Positions 41,951-51,925 of a stretch of 64,000 nt of DNA are shown one piece after another. The notes beneath the pieces are model-generated. The model searched no databases, was not told the DNA's origin, and saw only the letters and a list, made by a program, of their open reading frames with translations. This stretch comes from Aldersonia sp. NBC_00410. Lineage in GTDB: Bacteria; Actinomycetota; Actinomycetes; Mycobacteriales; Mycobacteriaceae. The number at the start of each line of letters is the position of its first letter. The first letter of the stretch is position 1. The position numbers and the translations under genes were made by a program. The DNA is taken from positions 186,001 through 250,000 of the forward strand of contig NZ_JAPENM010000007.1 in NCBI RefSeq assembly GCF_026342035.1. Direction: 5' to 3'.

Positions 41951-42886
41951 TTACATGGGGCGGAACTCGAGCATCTTGTGCAGCCGCTGCTTGTCGCGCT
42001 CGACCTTGCGTGCCTCGTAGGCGATCGGCAGGTAGCGCAGCCGCTCCGGCAGGCGCGGCACGAGGCGCGCGACGACCCAGCCGATGCGGCGCAGATTGCG
42101 TTCGTCCTTCTCGTTCCACTCCAAGCCGAGCTTTTCGCGGGCCCGCTCGGGGGTGGTGCCCACGGTGACGAAGTACTGCAGTTTGCCCACCGGACCGGTG
42201 ACGGCCCGCCACGCCGGACGGAACACCCGCGGCAGCTTCGGCGGCGGCGGGACGACGGCAATGCTCTTCAGGAAGTCGTAGGCGGTCGGGTGCGCGACAA
42301 GGCGCTCGTCGACGATCTGCTCGAACTTGCGCTGGAACTCGGCATAGGTCTGCGGAATCTCCTTCTCCGCGACGTACAGGTTCCGCATGATCTGCAGATT
42401 TTCCTGGTAATAGTCTTCCTTCTCCTGATCGGTGAGCGGCCGGCGGGAGAAGTAGCGGGCACCCTCGGTGAAGGCGTAGGAGCCGGTCAGCAGCACCCAG
42501 GCCCATGGGCCCGAGGACAGCGCCTTGTGCCGGACGCCCTGCTCGTCGGTGGAGTTCAGGGTGGCGTGCATCGTGCGCAGCCGATCCGCTTCGACGAGGG
42601 CTTCCTCCCCGCCGTACACCCACGTCATCACGGACGCGAGGCTGCGGGTGGCGCGACCGACCGCGTCGGTGCGGAAAGTCGAGTGCTCACCGACGACGGT
42701 GCCGATGGTCGGGTCCATCGTCTGCAAAAGGAAGGCGGTGCCACCGGTGAGCGAGAAGGTGACGAGCCCGATCTCCTCCCACAGCCTGGTGCCCGGCTGG
42801 ATGGCACGGCGCCGCGGCTCGGCTCCCTGCGCCGGGTGATCGACGGACGACTCCGCCGCGGGGGTGCGGAACTCGGCAACGCTCAT
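41951..42886 (-). CDS. MpaB-like oxygenase (DUF2236)
   Basis: A 311-residue member of the DUF2236 family, which includes ER-bound MpaB of fungi and latex-clearing protein Lcp, heme oxygenases that cleave terpenoid chains. Typical blocks are LWEEIGLVTFSLTGGTAFLL, DPTIGTVVGEHSTFRTDAVG, MHATLN and FVTVGTTPERAREKLGLEW. In Lcp a His/Lys pair binds heme; the histidine in LRTMHATLNS is a candidate ligand here. The start is ATG 42884-42886, with GGAGG nine bases upstream. A large palindrome overlaps the promoter, so it is probably tightly regulated. The substrate is unknown. Confidence 0.85.
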   Translation of the reverse strand: MSVAEFRTPAAESSVDHPAQGAEPRRRAIQPGTRLWEEIGLVTFSLTGGTAFLLQTMDPTIGTVVGEHSTFRTDAVGRATRSLASVMTWVYGGEEALVEADRLRTMHATLNSTDEQGVRHKALSSGPWAWVLLTGSYAFTEGARYFSRRPLTDQEKEDYYQENLQIMRNLYVAEKEIPQTYAEFQRKFEQIVDERLVAHPTAYDFLKSIAVVPPPPKLPRVFRPAWRAVTGPVGKLQYFVTVGTTPERAREKLGLEWNEKDERNLRRIGWVVARLVPRLPERLRYLPIAYEARKVERDKQRLHKMLEFRPM

Positions 42887-42910
42887 ACTGCTCGGCCTCC
42901 TTGCCGATAG

Positions 42911-42959
42911 AGTGAGAGAAACGTGTTGCAAATCTCTCACTACTGGCAAGTACTGTCAA
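42911..42959 (-). promoter_or_regulatory. Palindromic operator overlapping the promoter of the MpaB-like gene
   Basis: Perfect 9-base arms AGTGAGAGA (42911-42919) and TCTCTCACT (42933-42941) with a 13-base spacer. On the minus strand TTGACA (42954-42959) is followed after 17 bases by GAGATT (42931-42936), a plausible -35/-10 pair. The palindrome covers the -10, the layout of a repressor site, most likely TetR-type. No regulator gene is adjacent, so it acts from elsewhere. Confidence 0.6.
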
Positions 42960-42979
42960 GCCGTAAGGCCGCGAGTTGG

Positions 42980-44470
42980 TCAGTTGTCCTGGTTTTGCCA
43001 CCACTCGAGCAACGCGGCCTCTGCCTCGTCGCGATCCAGCGGACCCCGGTCGAGCCGGAGCTCCTTGAGGAACCGCCAGGCCTGCCCGACCTGTGGCCCC
43101 GCTGCTATTCCGAGCAGCTCCATGATCGCGTTGCCGTCCAGATCGGGACGGACCTTGGCCAGGTCCTCGGCCTGCTGCAGCCGGGCGATCCGCAACTCCA
43201 GATCGTCGTAGGTGGCCTGCAGCGCGGCGGCCCGGCGCTTGTTTCGGGTGGTGCAGTCCGCTCGCACCAGTTTGTGCAGGCGGGGGAGCAGCGGCCCCGC
43301 ATCCGTGATGTAGCGGCGCACCGCCGAGTCGGTCCACTGTCCGGTGCCGTAGCCGTGGAAGCGCAGATGCAAAAACACCAGCTGGGCGACATCGTCGACG
43401 ACCTGCTTCGGATACTTCAGGGCGCGCATCCGGCGGCGCACCAACTTCGCGCCGACCACCTCATGGTGATGGAAGCTGACGCCGCCGCCGACCTCGTTGC
43501 GTTTGGTGTCCGGCTTGCCGATGTCGTGCAGCAGCGCCGCCCAGCGCAGCACCAGGTCGGGGCTCGGCACCTTCGACGGGTCGTCGGCCGGGCCGCCGTC
43601 CTCCAGATCGATGGCCTGCTGCAACACCGTCAGCGAATGCCGGTAGACGTCCTTGTGCTGGTGATGCTCGTCGATCTCGAGCTCCATCGCGGGCACCTCG
43701 GGCAGCACCTGCGCCGCCAACCCGGTGCGGCAGAGCACCTCGACGCCGTCCACCGCGTGCGCTCCGAGAATCAGCTTGTCGAGCTCGGTGTGGATCCGCT
43801 CCGCGGTGATGCGGTCGAGTTCGCCGGCCATCGCGGCGATCGCCTCGACGACCCGAGGCGCGAGCTCGAAGCCGAGCTGCGAGACGAACCGCGCCGCGCG
43901 CAGCATCCGGAGCGGGTCGTCATTGAAACTGTCCTCGGGGGCCGCGGGGGTATCGAGCACGCCCGCCAGCAGGGCCTCCATGCCGCCGAGCGGATCGACG
44001 AATTCCTGCGTCCCGCCGCTACCGAGCCGGACCGCCATCGCATTGACGGTGAAATCGCGGCGCACCAGGTCGTGCTCGAGCGTGTCACCGAATCGGACCT
44101 CCGGATTGCGGCTCACCCGGTCGTAGGCGTCGCTGCGGAAGGTCGTGATCTCGATCTGGTGCTCGCCCTTGGCGCCACTGACCGTGCCGAACGCGAGACC
44201 GCCGGTGTCCCACAGGTTGTCCGCCCAGCCGCGCAGCAAGGCGAGCACTTCGTCGGGCCGAGCGTCGGTGGTGAAGTCGAGATCGGTGCCGAGCCGGCCG
44301 AGCACGGCGTCGCGGACGCTGCCACCGACGAGATACAGCTCGTAGCCGCGGCCGGCGAACAGTTCACCGAGCGGGGTCAGCACATCGGACAGCCGGCGCA
44401 ACGTGATCGCGGCGGAAGCAAGGAGCCGAGTACGACGCTCGTCGTCGATCGGGGCGGAGGGCGCAACCAC
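42980..44470 (-). CDS. pcnA: CCA tRNA nucleotidyltransferase
   Basis: Adds or repairs the CCA end of tRNAs. The 496-residue class II enzyme has the head motif [13 protein letters not shown], the metal pair in TDLDFTTDA, the [12 protein letters not shown] region and an HD-type domain ([15 protein letters not shown] ... [10 protein letters not shown]). The frame is open to 44590, overlapping mutT4. I place the start at GTG 44468-44470 because the mycobacterial homologue begins near there and this leaves an intergenic region of 94 bases to the divergent mutT4. No strong ribosome site is seen. Confidence 0.93.
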   Translation of the reverse strand: MVAPSAPIDDERRTRLLASAAITLRRLSDVLTPLGELFAGRGYELYLVGGSVRDAVLGRLGTDLDFTTDARPDEVLALLRGWADNLWDTGGLAFGTVSGAKGEHQIEITTFRSDAYDRVSRNPEVRFGDTLEHDLVRRDFTVNAMAVRLGSGGTQEFVDPLGGMEALLAGVLDTPAAPEDSFNDDPLRMLRAARFVSQLGFELAPRVVEAIAAMAGELDRITAERIHTELDKLILGAHAVDGVEVLCRTGLAAQVLPEVPAMELEIDEHHQHKDVYRHSLTVLQQAIDLEDGGPADDPSKVPSPDLVLRWAALLHDIGKPDTKRNEVGGGVSFHHHEVVGAKLVRRRMRALKYPKQVVDDVAQLVFLHLRFHGYGTGQWTDSAVRRYITDAGPLLPRLHKLVRADCTTRNKRRAAALQATYDDLELRIARLQQAEDLAKVRPDLDGNAIMELLGIAAGPQVGQAWRFLKELRLDRGPLDRDEAEAALLEWWQNQDN

Positions 44471-44564
44471 GGGTGGCCAGCATACTTGGCCGTCGAGGGG
44501 CGCGGCGCCGAGCGCGGGTGTGGCGTCCCGGGGCGCCACCACCAGGGCAGCTAGGATTGATCGG

Positions 44565-45170
44565 GTGTCTCCGGCCGAACGTGCGAACAACCGGCGCCGC
44601 CACGCGCGGCGTCGCGGTTCGGTCGGCGGAGGTCAGAAGCCCCAGCTTCGTACCGTGCGGGAGACCTCGGCAGGCGGCCTCGTGCTGGAGGGACTCGACG
44701 GCCCACGCGACAAGGTCTGTGCCGCGCTCATCGGCCGGATCGACCGCCGCGGCCGATTGCTGTGGTCGATGCCGAAAGGCCATATCGAGAACGGCGAAAC
44801 CGCGGAGGAGACCGCGATGCGGGAGGTCGCCGAGGAGACCGGGATCCAGGGCCGCGTGCTCGCCTCGCTGGGCAGCATCGACTACTGGTTCGTCACCGAA
44901 GGCAGGCGCGTGCACAAGACCGTGCACCATTATCTGCTCCGCTATGTCGGCGGTGAGCTGTCCGACGCGGACCTCGAGGTGACCGAAGTCGCGTGGGTAC
45001 CGCTCACGGAACTCGATTCCCGCCTCGCCTACGCCGACGAACGCCGGCTCGCCGAGGTCGCAGGCAAGCTGATCGACGACTTCGCCACGAACAGTCCCAG
45101 CGTCGAGGACGAAGCCCGCACGAGCGAGCGCCGATCGTCGGCGCCGCAGCGGGGTGTTGGCAACGAATGA
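44565..45170 (+). CDS. mutT4: Nudix hydrolase MutT4
   Basis: A 201-residue Nudix protein. The Nudix box [14 protein letters not shown] plus REVAEETGI is complete (GX5EX7REUXEEXGU). A basic N-terminal tail ([14 protein letters not shown]) precedes the domain, as in mycobacterial Rv3908. GTG 44565 is the start that includes this tail. The family hydrolyses nucleoside diphosphate-linked compounds; mycobacterial MutT4 acts in sanitising oxidised nucleotides or dinucleoside polyphosphates. Its stop overlaps the start of the DUF6049 gene. It is divergent from pcnA. Confidence 0.92.
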   Translation: MSPAERANNRRRHARRRGSVGGGQKPQLRTVRETSAGGLVLEGLDGPRDKVCAALIGRIDRRGRLLWSMPKGHIENGETAEETAMREVAEETGIQGRVLASLGSIDYWFVTEGRRVHKTVHHYLLRYVGGELSDADLEVTEVAWVPLTELDSRLAYADERRLAEVAGKLIDDFATNSPSVEDEARTSERRSSAPQRGVGNE

Positions 45171-47641
45171 CGCGTGGATTGGTCCTGCGGTCCGCGCTGA
45201 TGCTCGTGGCGGCCGCACTGATCGGCGGTTCGGGCGCCGGGGTCGCACTCGCGGCACCATCGCAGCACCGCCAGCCGAACGTCGACATCGAATCCGGCAC
45301 CGGCGGTAGCCCCTCATCCGGCGCGAATAGTGCGCAGTCCGCAGGGAGCGAGAATGCGCCCGAGGACGACGCCGCTCCGGAATTCCTCTCGCTGACGATC
45401 GATTCGGTCGCGCCGACCACCGTCACCGCAGCGAGCTCGCCCTACTTCGTGGTGGAGGCGACCGTCCGCAATGTCGGCGATCGCCCGGTCAGCGACGTGG
45501 ACGTGCGGATCCAGCGCGGCGATGCGATCACGCAGGCCTCCGGGCTTCGGACCACGCTGCAGCTCGACCAAGCGAGCTTTCCGGTCGCCGGTGAGTTCGT
45601 CACCGTCACCGACCATCTCGACGTCGGGCGGAGCAAGCAATTCCGGCTAACCATGCCGCTGCGCGCCGGGGCGGAAGGCACGCCCGATCTCGATATTCAG
45701 CAGCCCGGCGTCTATCCACTGCTACTCAACGTCAACGGCACCCCCGAATACGGCGACGCCGCCCGGCTCGACGACGCCCGCTTCCTGCTGCCGGTCCTGG
45801 GCCTGCCACCGATGCCGACCTCGCCCGATCCCGACGCGACCCGAGCGGTCACGGCGCCGACGGCGGCTCCGGTGGCGATGACGATGCTGTGGCCGCTCGC
45901 GGATCGCCCGCGCCTCGCCGCCGGACAACCGGGCTCGCTGGACCAGCCGGTCCGACTCGTGGACGACGATCTGGCCACCTCGCTCGCCGCGGGCGGGCGG
46001 CTCGACGGGTTGGTCTCGGCCCTCGAGTACGCCACCGGCCCGAACTCCGAGATGGGCCGTCGCCTCGCGGACGGCATCTGCCTGGCGGTCGATCCGGACC
46101 TGCTCGTCACCGTGCGCAGCATGACCCGCGGCTATCTCGTCACCGACGACCCCGCCGACCCCCAGGCCCCGACGCACGAGGGCACCGGGGCCGCTGCCGC
46201 CGCACAGTGGCTCGACCGGGTCCGCGCGCTGGCCGGCAGCCTGTGCACGGTCGCAGTGCCGTTTGCGCAGGTCGACGTCGTCGGCCTGCAGGCGATCGGC
46301 TCCGACGCGCTGCAGACCGCTGCGCTCGATGCCGCACCCGACATCGTGGACGACGTGCTCGGCGCCCCATCCGTCCGCGGCGTCGTGTGGCCGGATTCGG
46401 GCAGCATCGACGACGACGCGGCCGCCATGCTGCAGGACCGGCACGCCGGCACTGCGTTGTTGGCGAGCAACGCGGTGAGCAGATCGGACGAGCCGGCCGT
46501 GCCACCGGACCTCGTCGAACTGACCGCGACGGGCGCCGAATCGGGCGGAGTTGCGGCCGCCGAAACCGATGGATCGAACTCCGGCCCGCCGCTGCATTCC
46601 GCACCGTTCGACGTCTACGCCGCGACCGCGCTCGCGGCGGTCGGAGCCAACCCGCAGACCCCGTCCTTCACCCCGGCACGGATGCGCTACGCCCTCGACG
46701 GCGATTCCCGCACCGCCCGATTACAGGACGCGCTCGGGGCGATGACCTGGACGGCGCTCAACCCGCAGCCCAACCACCCGCGATCGGTGCTGTTCGCCCC
46801 GCCACAGCGCTGGACCGCGGACCGCACCGAGGCAGACGCACTGCTCGCGGAGGCGTCGCTGCTGCTGCAGACAAATCTGGCCAACCCACGTCCGCTGACC
46901 ACGCTGCTCGGCCAGGGCGTCGGCCCGGAGCCGTTCGAAACCAACTATCTCGCACAGGCCGTGCGAGACGCGGTACCCGATTCGACCCGCGGCGCGGTCA
47001 TCGAGCAGGCCGACCGTATCGACGCGCTCGGCGCTGCCCTGGTAGAGGATCCGCAGCGCGAACTCACGCCCCGGCTGTTCCTCGCCCCGCTGCGCGAGGA
47101 TCTCCTGCGCGCCACCAGCCTGTCCGGCCGCCGGGACAACCGCGCGACCGCCCAGCAGGCCGCCGACCAGCGGATCACCGCAACGACGCGGGCGCTGGAC
47201 GATCTCTTCGCCGATGTCACCGTGCTCGCGCCGGGCGGGGTTTACACGCTGGCCTCGGAGCAGAGTCCGCTACTTCTGGTCGCGCGCAACGACCTGCCGG
47301 TCGGGATCCGGGTCAAGGTGAAGATCGACGCGCCCGCCGCGATGTCGGTGACCGATATCGGAGAGCAGCAGCTGCCCGCAAGCGGCAGCCGCACGCTGCA
47401 GGTTCCGGCGAAAGCGAGCGAGTCGATCAACCTGGCGGTGGACGTCACACTGACCACGCCTGCCGGTCATCCGCTCGGATCGCCGACCACGGTGTCGGTG
47501 CGGTCGAACGCCTACGGACCGGCGTTGTCGATCGTCACCGGATGCGCGGGCGGGTTACTGTTGCTGCTTGCCGGGCGCCGCCTGTGGCATCGCTTCCGTG
47601 GGCAACCCGATCCCGCCGACGACGATTACGAGCGCCGATGA
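45167..47641 (+). CDS. DUF6049 secreted/membrane-anchored protein (Rv3909-like)
   Basis: An 824-residue protein with an N-terminal signal ([22 protein letters not shown], cleavage near ALAAPS) and one C-terminal helix ([20 protein letters not shown]) followed by a short basic-acidic tail, so the bulk is extracytoplasmic. No enzymatic motif is recognised. In mycobacteria the homologue Rv3909 always precedes the MurJ gene, suggesting an envelope role linked to lipid II export. ATG 45167 overlaps the mutT4 stop, and its own stop overlaps the murJ start, so all three are co-translated. Confidence 0.88.
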   Translation: MTRGLVLRSALMLVAAALIGGSGAGVALAAPSQHRQPNVDIESGTGGSPSSGANSAQSAGSENAPEDDAAPEFLSLTIDSVAPTTVTAASSPYFVVEATVRNVGDRPVSDVDVRIQRGDAITQASGLRTTLQLDQASFPVAGEFVTVTDHLDVGRSKQFRLTMPLRAGAEGTPDLDIQQPGVYPLLLNVNGTPEYGDAARLDDARFLLPVLGLPPMPTSPDPDATRAVTAPTAAPVAMTMLWPLADRPRLAAGQPGSLDQPVRLVDDDLATSLAAGGRLDGLVSALEYATGPNSEMGRRLADGICLAVDPDLLVTVRSMTRGYLVTDDPADPQAPTHEGTGAAAAAQWLDRVRALAGSLCTVAVPFAQVDVVGLQAIGSDALQTAALDAAPDIVDDVLGAPSVRGVVWPDSGSIDDDAAAMLQDRHAGTALLASNAVSRSDEPAVPPDLVELTATGAESGGVAAAETDGSNSGPPLHSAPFDVYAATALAAVGANPQTPSFTPARMRYALDGDSRTARLQDALGAMTWTALNPQPNHPRSVLFAPPQRWTADRTEADALLAEASLLLQTNLANPRPLTTLLGQGVGPEPFETNYLAQAVRDAVPDSTRGAVIEQADRIDALGAALVEDPQRELTPRLFLAPLREDLLRATSLSGRRDNRATAQQAADQRITATTRALDDLFADVTVLAPGGVYTLASEQSPLLLVARNDLPVGIRVKVKIDAPAAMSVTDIGEQQLPASGSRTLQVPAKASESINLAVDVTLTTPAGHPLGSPTTVSVRSNAYGPALSIVTGCAGGLLLLLAGRRLWHRFRGQPDPADDDYERR

Positions 47642-50600
47642 ACTGGATCGAACCGGGCCAGCAGAGCCGCCAACTACGTCCGCCGCCGGCGCCGTGGGAA
47701 CGTGTCGCCTGGCCGGTGCGCCGTCCCGGGCGTGCACGACAACCGCTCGTCCCCGCCGGCAACGCTGCGGTCGGGGCCCGCCCACTCCGAACCGCGCCGC
47801 CCACCGGCCCACCCCCGGCAGCCGCACCGCCGCGCAACGCGCCGATGGGCGCTCCAGGCTCGGGCGGTCGGCACTCCAAGCTCGATTATCCGGGCCCCCC
47901 GCCCGCAGAACCCCCGCCCGCAGAACCCCCGCCCGCACAACCCCAGCCAGCCGCGCCACCTCCTTCGGCACCCGCCGCCGCACCTGACGAACCCGCGGCA
48001 ACCCCGACCGACAGTCCGAGCGGACTACTCGCCGCCACCGGATCGATCGCATTCGCGACACTGATCAGCCGGATGACCGGCTTTCTCAAGCAGTTGCTGC
48101 TGCTCACCGTGCTTGGCGGCGCGGTCGCCAGCTCGTTCACCGTCGCCAGCCAGATCCCGAACATGATCGCCGAGCTGGTACTCGGCGCCGTGCTCACCGC
48201 GATCGTCGTGCCGGTGCTGGTCCGCGCCGAGCGCGAGGATCCGGACGGCGGTGCCGCGTTCGTGCGCAGGCTGTTCACCGCGGCGCTGACGTTGCTCGCG
48301 GTCGCGGCGCTGCTCGCCACGGCCGCGGCGCCGCTGCTGACGACGCACGTCTATCTGTCCAGCGATGGCAAGGTGGACACGTCACTCACCACGGCGTTGT
48401 CGTTCCTGCTGCTGCCCGCGATCCTGTTCTACGGCCTGTCCGCGCTGCTCACGGCGATCCTCAATACCCGCCAGGTCTTCAAGCCCGGCGCCTGGGCGCC
48501 GGTGCTGAACAACGTGGTCGTTCTGGCCGTGCTCGGCATCTACCTGACCATGCCGGGGGAGATCTCGCTCGACCCGGTGCGGATGAGCGACCCGAAGCTG
48601 CTCGTCCTCGGCCTCGGCGTGCTCGCCGGCGTGATCACGCAGGCATTGAGCCTGCTGCCGGCCATCCGTCGCGCCGGGATCAGCCTGCGGCCGCTGTGGG
48701 GATTCGACGCCCGGCTGCGGCAATTCGGCGGGATGGCCGTCGCGATCGTGCTCTACGTCTTGATCAGCCAGCTTGGGTTCGTGTTCGCGACCAGGGTCTC
48801 CTCGCACGCGGACGCTGCCGGACCGGCGATCTACAACAACGCGTGGCTTCTGCTGCAGCTGCCCTACGGCGTCCTCGGTGTCACCGTGCTCACCGCGATC
48901 ATGCCGCGGCTCAGCCGCAATGCCGCTGCCGAGGACACCCCGGCCGTGGTCGATGATCTCTCGGTCGCGACCCGACTCACCATGCTCACGCTCGTCCCGG
49001 TCGTCACGTTCCTCACGCTGTGCGGGACGCAGGTCGGTCAGGCGCTCTACGGCTACGGCAACTTCGGGTCCGCCGATGCCGAGCGGCTCGGCCATGCGGT
49101 GAGCTGGTCGGCGTTCACGCTGATTCCGTACGCGCTCGTCCTGATTCACCTGCGGGTGTTCTATGCGCGTGAGCAGGCGTGGACACCGACCTGGATCATC
49201 ATCGGAATCACCGCGGTCAAGATCGCGTTGTCCGCGCTCGCGCCGGTGGTGGCCACCAACGACGACCAGGTGGTGAGCCTGCTCGGGGTCGCCAACGGCA
49301 TCAGCTTCGCGGTCGGCGCCGCGATCGGTGGTTATCTGCTGCACCGCAGCCTGGGCAACTTGCAGATGGCGAATGTCGGCAAGACCGTATGGCTGGTGCT
49401 GGTCGCCTCGATCGTCGGCGGTGCGCTGATGCTGGTGGTGGACCGGTTGATCGGGCTGGAAGTGCTCTCCGAACAGCTGCACGGTCCGGGTTCGGCGCTG
49501 CGGGTCGCGTTCGACGGAATCCTCATGCTGTCGGTCACCTTTGCCATCCTGCGGGTCGCCCGCGTGCCCGAGGTGGTGGCCGTGACTGTCGCGATCGAAC
49601 GCCGCTTCCTCCGCCGCGGCCGCGACGACGAGGCGGGCGCGCCCACCGATGCCGTATCCGACACCGACGAGTTCGCCGCTTATGCCCGAAGCCGCGCATA
49701 CGACCCGTTCATGGACGCGGAGACGATGGTTCTACCGGTGTTCGGCACCGGTGCTTCGATGCCATCTCGGGATCGGGGGTTCCCGTACCCTGTTCGACAA
49801 GACAGTTCCCATGCGGGTCCCCATGGGCGCGGATGGTCGGCGACGCGAGAAGGAGCAAGGGTGAGTGACGACGCGAATTCCGGCGGTAGTGCCGGTAATT
49901 CGGACTCGGACGCCACGGCCAACGCTTCCACCGACATCATGGCGACCGGCCGCGGCAGCGGCCCTTCGAACACCGGCCGCGGCAGCGGCCCCTCGAACAC
50001 CGGACGCGGCAGCGGCCCCTCGAGCACCGGGCGTGCGGACGACCCGGCGCCGCAGGGGCAAGCCGATCAGCGGCAGCGACCTGCCGATCCTCGGCGGCAA
50101 CAATCTGCCGATCCTCGGCGGCAACAATCTGCCGATCCTCGGCGGGGCGACCCGCTGACCGACACCGGCTCGATCCCGGTCAGCTCGCCCGCGATGCCGC
50201 CGGTCCGGGTGCCCGGTGGACGCGCTGCGCTGCCACCGCGCGGACCGAAGCTGGTTCCCGGCGCGTCGGTGGCTGGTGGGCGGTATCGCCTGCTCGCCCC
50301 GCACGGCGGCGCTCGCGGACTGCGCTTCTGGCAGGCGCACGACACCAAGCTCGACCGGGCCGTTGCCCTCACCTTCGTCGATGCCGAGCAGAAGTCGGGC
50401 CACAACCAGGGCAATGACGGACCGCAGGCGATCCTGTCGCGCACGCTGCGGCTCGGCCGGATCAACTCGCCCGGTCTCGCGCGAGTGCTCGATGTTGTTC
50501 GCGGTTCTTCGGGCGGCATCGTCGTGGCCGAGTGGACCCCGGGCCGATCGCTGCGCGAAATGGCCGAGACCTCGCCGTCGCCGATCGGAGCCGCACGCGC

Positions 50601-51789
50601 CGTCCATACCCTCGCCGCGGCGGCCGAGTTCGCGCATCGCAGCGGCGGTGCACTGTCGATCGACCATCCCGACCGGATCCGGATCAGCGCGGCGGGCGAT
50701 GCGGTGCTCGCCTTCCCCGCCACGCTGGCCGACTCGACCGCACCCTCGGATGTCCGTGGTCTCGGCGCGGCGTTGTATGCGCTGATCACCGATCGCTGGC
50801 CGATCGAGCAAGCGCAGGCGGTGACCGGCACCGCCGCACCGCCTGCTCCCTCCACGATCGGCGGCCTTCGCCAGGCGGAGCGCAGCGCGGACGGCAACCC
50901 CGTCGAGCCCCGCGAGGTGCGGCCCGAGGTTCCGTTCGAGATCTCCGCGGTCGCGATGCGCGCACTGGCCACCAACCGCGGTGTCAGTACCGCCGCGACC
51001 GTGGCGCACGTGCTCGAGCAGGCGTCCGTCGTCGACCAGAAGACGGATCTGATTCCGGCGCTGCGCTTGGGCCAGCGTCCGGCCGGCGCAAAAACCGGTC
51101 ATACGCTGGCCGATCCGGCGGGCACCGAAGACCAGGGTCCGTCCAGCCGACTGTTGCTGGTACTGGCCGGTCTTGGCCTGCTCGCCGTGCTGATACTCGG
51201 GCTGATCGGCTGGTGGTTGGCGAACACGCTGACCGGCGGCGGGTCGAGCGACACCTTCGACGACAACGCGCTCGGCCTCACCACCAGCGCGACCGCGCCC
51301 GCGCCGGCGGGGGGTGCGCCCGCAGCGGGCGAGACGTCCCCACCCTCGGGCGTTCCGGTCCCTGCCAGCGAGGTCTCGGTGTTCTCGCCGCAGGGCACGC
51401 CGGACAGTCCTGCCACTGCACGTCTCACGCTGGACAACAACGCCGCAACGGTGTGGCGTACCGATACCTACTTCCAGCAGTTCCCGACCCTCAAGAGCGG
51501 TGTCGGTCTCGTCGCTACCTTGCCCACCGCCTCGAAACTGAGCGGGGTGTGGATCAACTCACCGACTCCCGGAACGAAGGTGGAGGTTCGCTCGGCGCCG
51601 AGTCGGTCGCCGACACTCGACCAGACTCAGGTCATCGGCACGGCGACACTCGGCAACGGCCTCACCCAGATTCCGGTCGACTCCGGCCAGCCGACCCGGT
51701 ACGTGCTGGTGTGGATCACCTCGCTCGCTTCGAGCGGTGGACAGTTCCAGTCGGGCATCGCGGACATGGGATTTACCGCCACAAGTTAA
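47638..51789 (+). CDS. murJ: Lipid II flippase MurJ fused to a pseudokinase and extracytoplasmic domain
   Basis: A 1383-residue multidomain protein like mycobacterial Rv3910. Residues 1-130 are a Pro-rich cytoplasmic tail. Residues about 130-660 are the 14-helix MurJ core (GSIAFATLISRMTGFLKQLL onward), the peptidoglycan precursor flippase. About 740-860 is a repeat-rich linker. About 880-1130 is a kinase fold lacking catalytic residues: the ATP lysine position reads VALTF, and no HRD or DFG is present. One helix (LLLVLAGLGLLAVLILGLIG) follows at about 1170, then a discoidin-like outer domain. In mycobacteria the phosphorylated pseudokinase recruits FhaA to control wall synthesis. GAGAAGGAG before GTG 49861 could start the pseudokinase part separately. 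Confidence 0.9.
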   Translation: MNWIEPGQQSRQLRPPPAPWERVAWPVRRPGRARQPLVPAGNAAVGARPLRTAPPTGPPPAAAPPRNAPMGAPGSGGRHSKLDYPGPPPAEPPPAEPPPAQPQPAAPPPSAPAAAPDEPAATPTDSPSGLLAATGSIAFATLISRMTGFLKQLLLLTVLGGAVASSFTVASQIPNMIAELVLGAVLTAIVVPVLVRAEREDPDGGAAFVRRLFTAALTLLAVAALLATAAAPLLTTHVYLSSDGKVDTSLTTALSFLLLPAILFYGLSALLTAILNTRQVFKPGAWAPVLNNVVVLAVLGIYLTMPGEISLDPVRMSDPKLLVLGLGVLAGVITQALSLLPAIRRAGISLRPLWGFDARLRQFGGMAVAIVLYVLISQLGFVFATRVSSHADAAGPAIYNNAWLLLQLPYGVLGVTVLTAIMPRLSRNAAAEDTPAVVDDLSVATRLTMLTLVPVVTFLTLCGTQVGQALYGYGNFGSADAERLGHAVSWSAFTLIPYALVLIHLRVFYAREQAWTPTWIIIGITAVKIALSALAPVVATNDDQVVSLLGVANGISFAVGAAIGGYLLHRSLGNLQMANVGKTVWLVLVASIVGGALMLVVDRLIGLEVLSEQLHGPGSALRVAFDGILMLSVTFAILRVARVPEVVAVTVAIERRFLRRGRDDEAGAPTDAVSDTDEFAAYARSRAYDPFMDAETMVLPVFGTGASMPSRDRGFPYPVRQDSSHAGPHGRGWSATREGARVSDDANSGGSAGNSDSDATANASTDIMATGRGSGPSNTGRGSGPSNTGRGSGPSSTGRADDPAPQGQADQRQRPADPRRQQSADPRRQQSADPRRGDPLTDTGSIPVSSPAMPPVRVPGGRAALPPRGPKLVPGASVAGGRYRLLAPHGGARGLRFWQAHDTKLDRAVALTFVDAEQKSGHNQGNDGPQAILSRTLRLGRINSPGLARVLDVVRGSSGGIVVAEWTPGRSLREMAETSPSPIGAARAVHTLAAAAEFAHRSGGALSIDHPDRIRISAAGDAVLAFPATLADSTAPSDVRGLGAALYALITDRWPIEQAQAVTGTAAPPAPSTIGGLRQAERSADGNPVEPREVRPEVPFEISAVAMRALATNRGVSTAATVAHVLEQASVVDQKTDLIPALRLGQRPAGAKTGHTLADPAGTEDQGPSSRLLLVLAGLGLLAVLILGLIGWWLANTLTGGGSSDTFDDNALGLTTSATAPAPAGGAPAAGETSPPSGVPVPASEVSVFSPQGTPDSPATARLTLDNNAATVWRTDTYFQQFPTLKSGVGLVATLPTASKLSGVWINSPTPGTKVEVRSAPSRSPTLDQTQVIGTATLGNGLTQIPVDSGQPTRYVLVWITSLASSGGQFQSGIADMGFTATS
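47896..47940 (+). repeat. 15-nt tandem repeat in murJ N-terminal tail
   Basis: Three copies of CCCCCGCCCGCAGAA, the last with one change, encoding PPPAE-type units in the Pro-rich cytoplasmic tail of MurJ. Copy number could vary by slippage without disturbing the frame. Confidence 0.85.
49945..50025 (+). repeat. 27-nt tandem repeat in MurJ-pseudokinase linker
   Basis: Three units of nine codons each (TGRGSGPSN) at 49945-49971, 49972-49998 and 49999-50025, with a partial fourth (TGR). The units differ by a few silent changes. They lie in the linker just after the candidate internal GTG start. Confidence 0.9.
50081..50144 (+). repeat. 24-nt tandem repeat in MurJ-pseudokinase linker
   Basis: Two full units starting CTGCCGATCCTCGG at 50081 and 50105 and a partial third at 50129-50144, encoding PADPRRQQS-type Arg/Gln-rich units. 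Together with the 27-nt array they make the linker prone to in-frame length change. Confidence 0.88.
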
Positions 51790-51925
51790 CTGCCAATTTG
51801 CTCGCTGCTCCCCGTTGTCGGTAGGATCGGCCCGCGCCGACATGTGGCGGTCCGTTCGAACCGGAACCGCCTCGACGACAGATGCCAATTGGGGGGTAAT
51901 CGTCGCGGCGCTCGGAGGGGGGACC

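Noticed and set aside
42923-44554. 543-residue plus-strand frame opposite pcnA
   Set aside because: Antisense shadow of pcnA; no recognisable domain.
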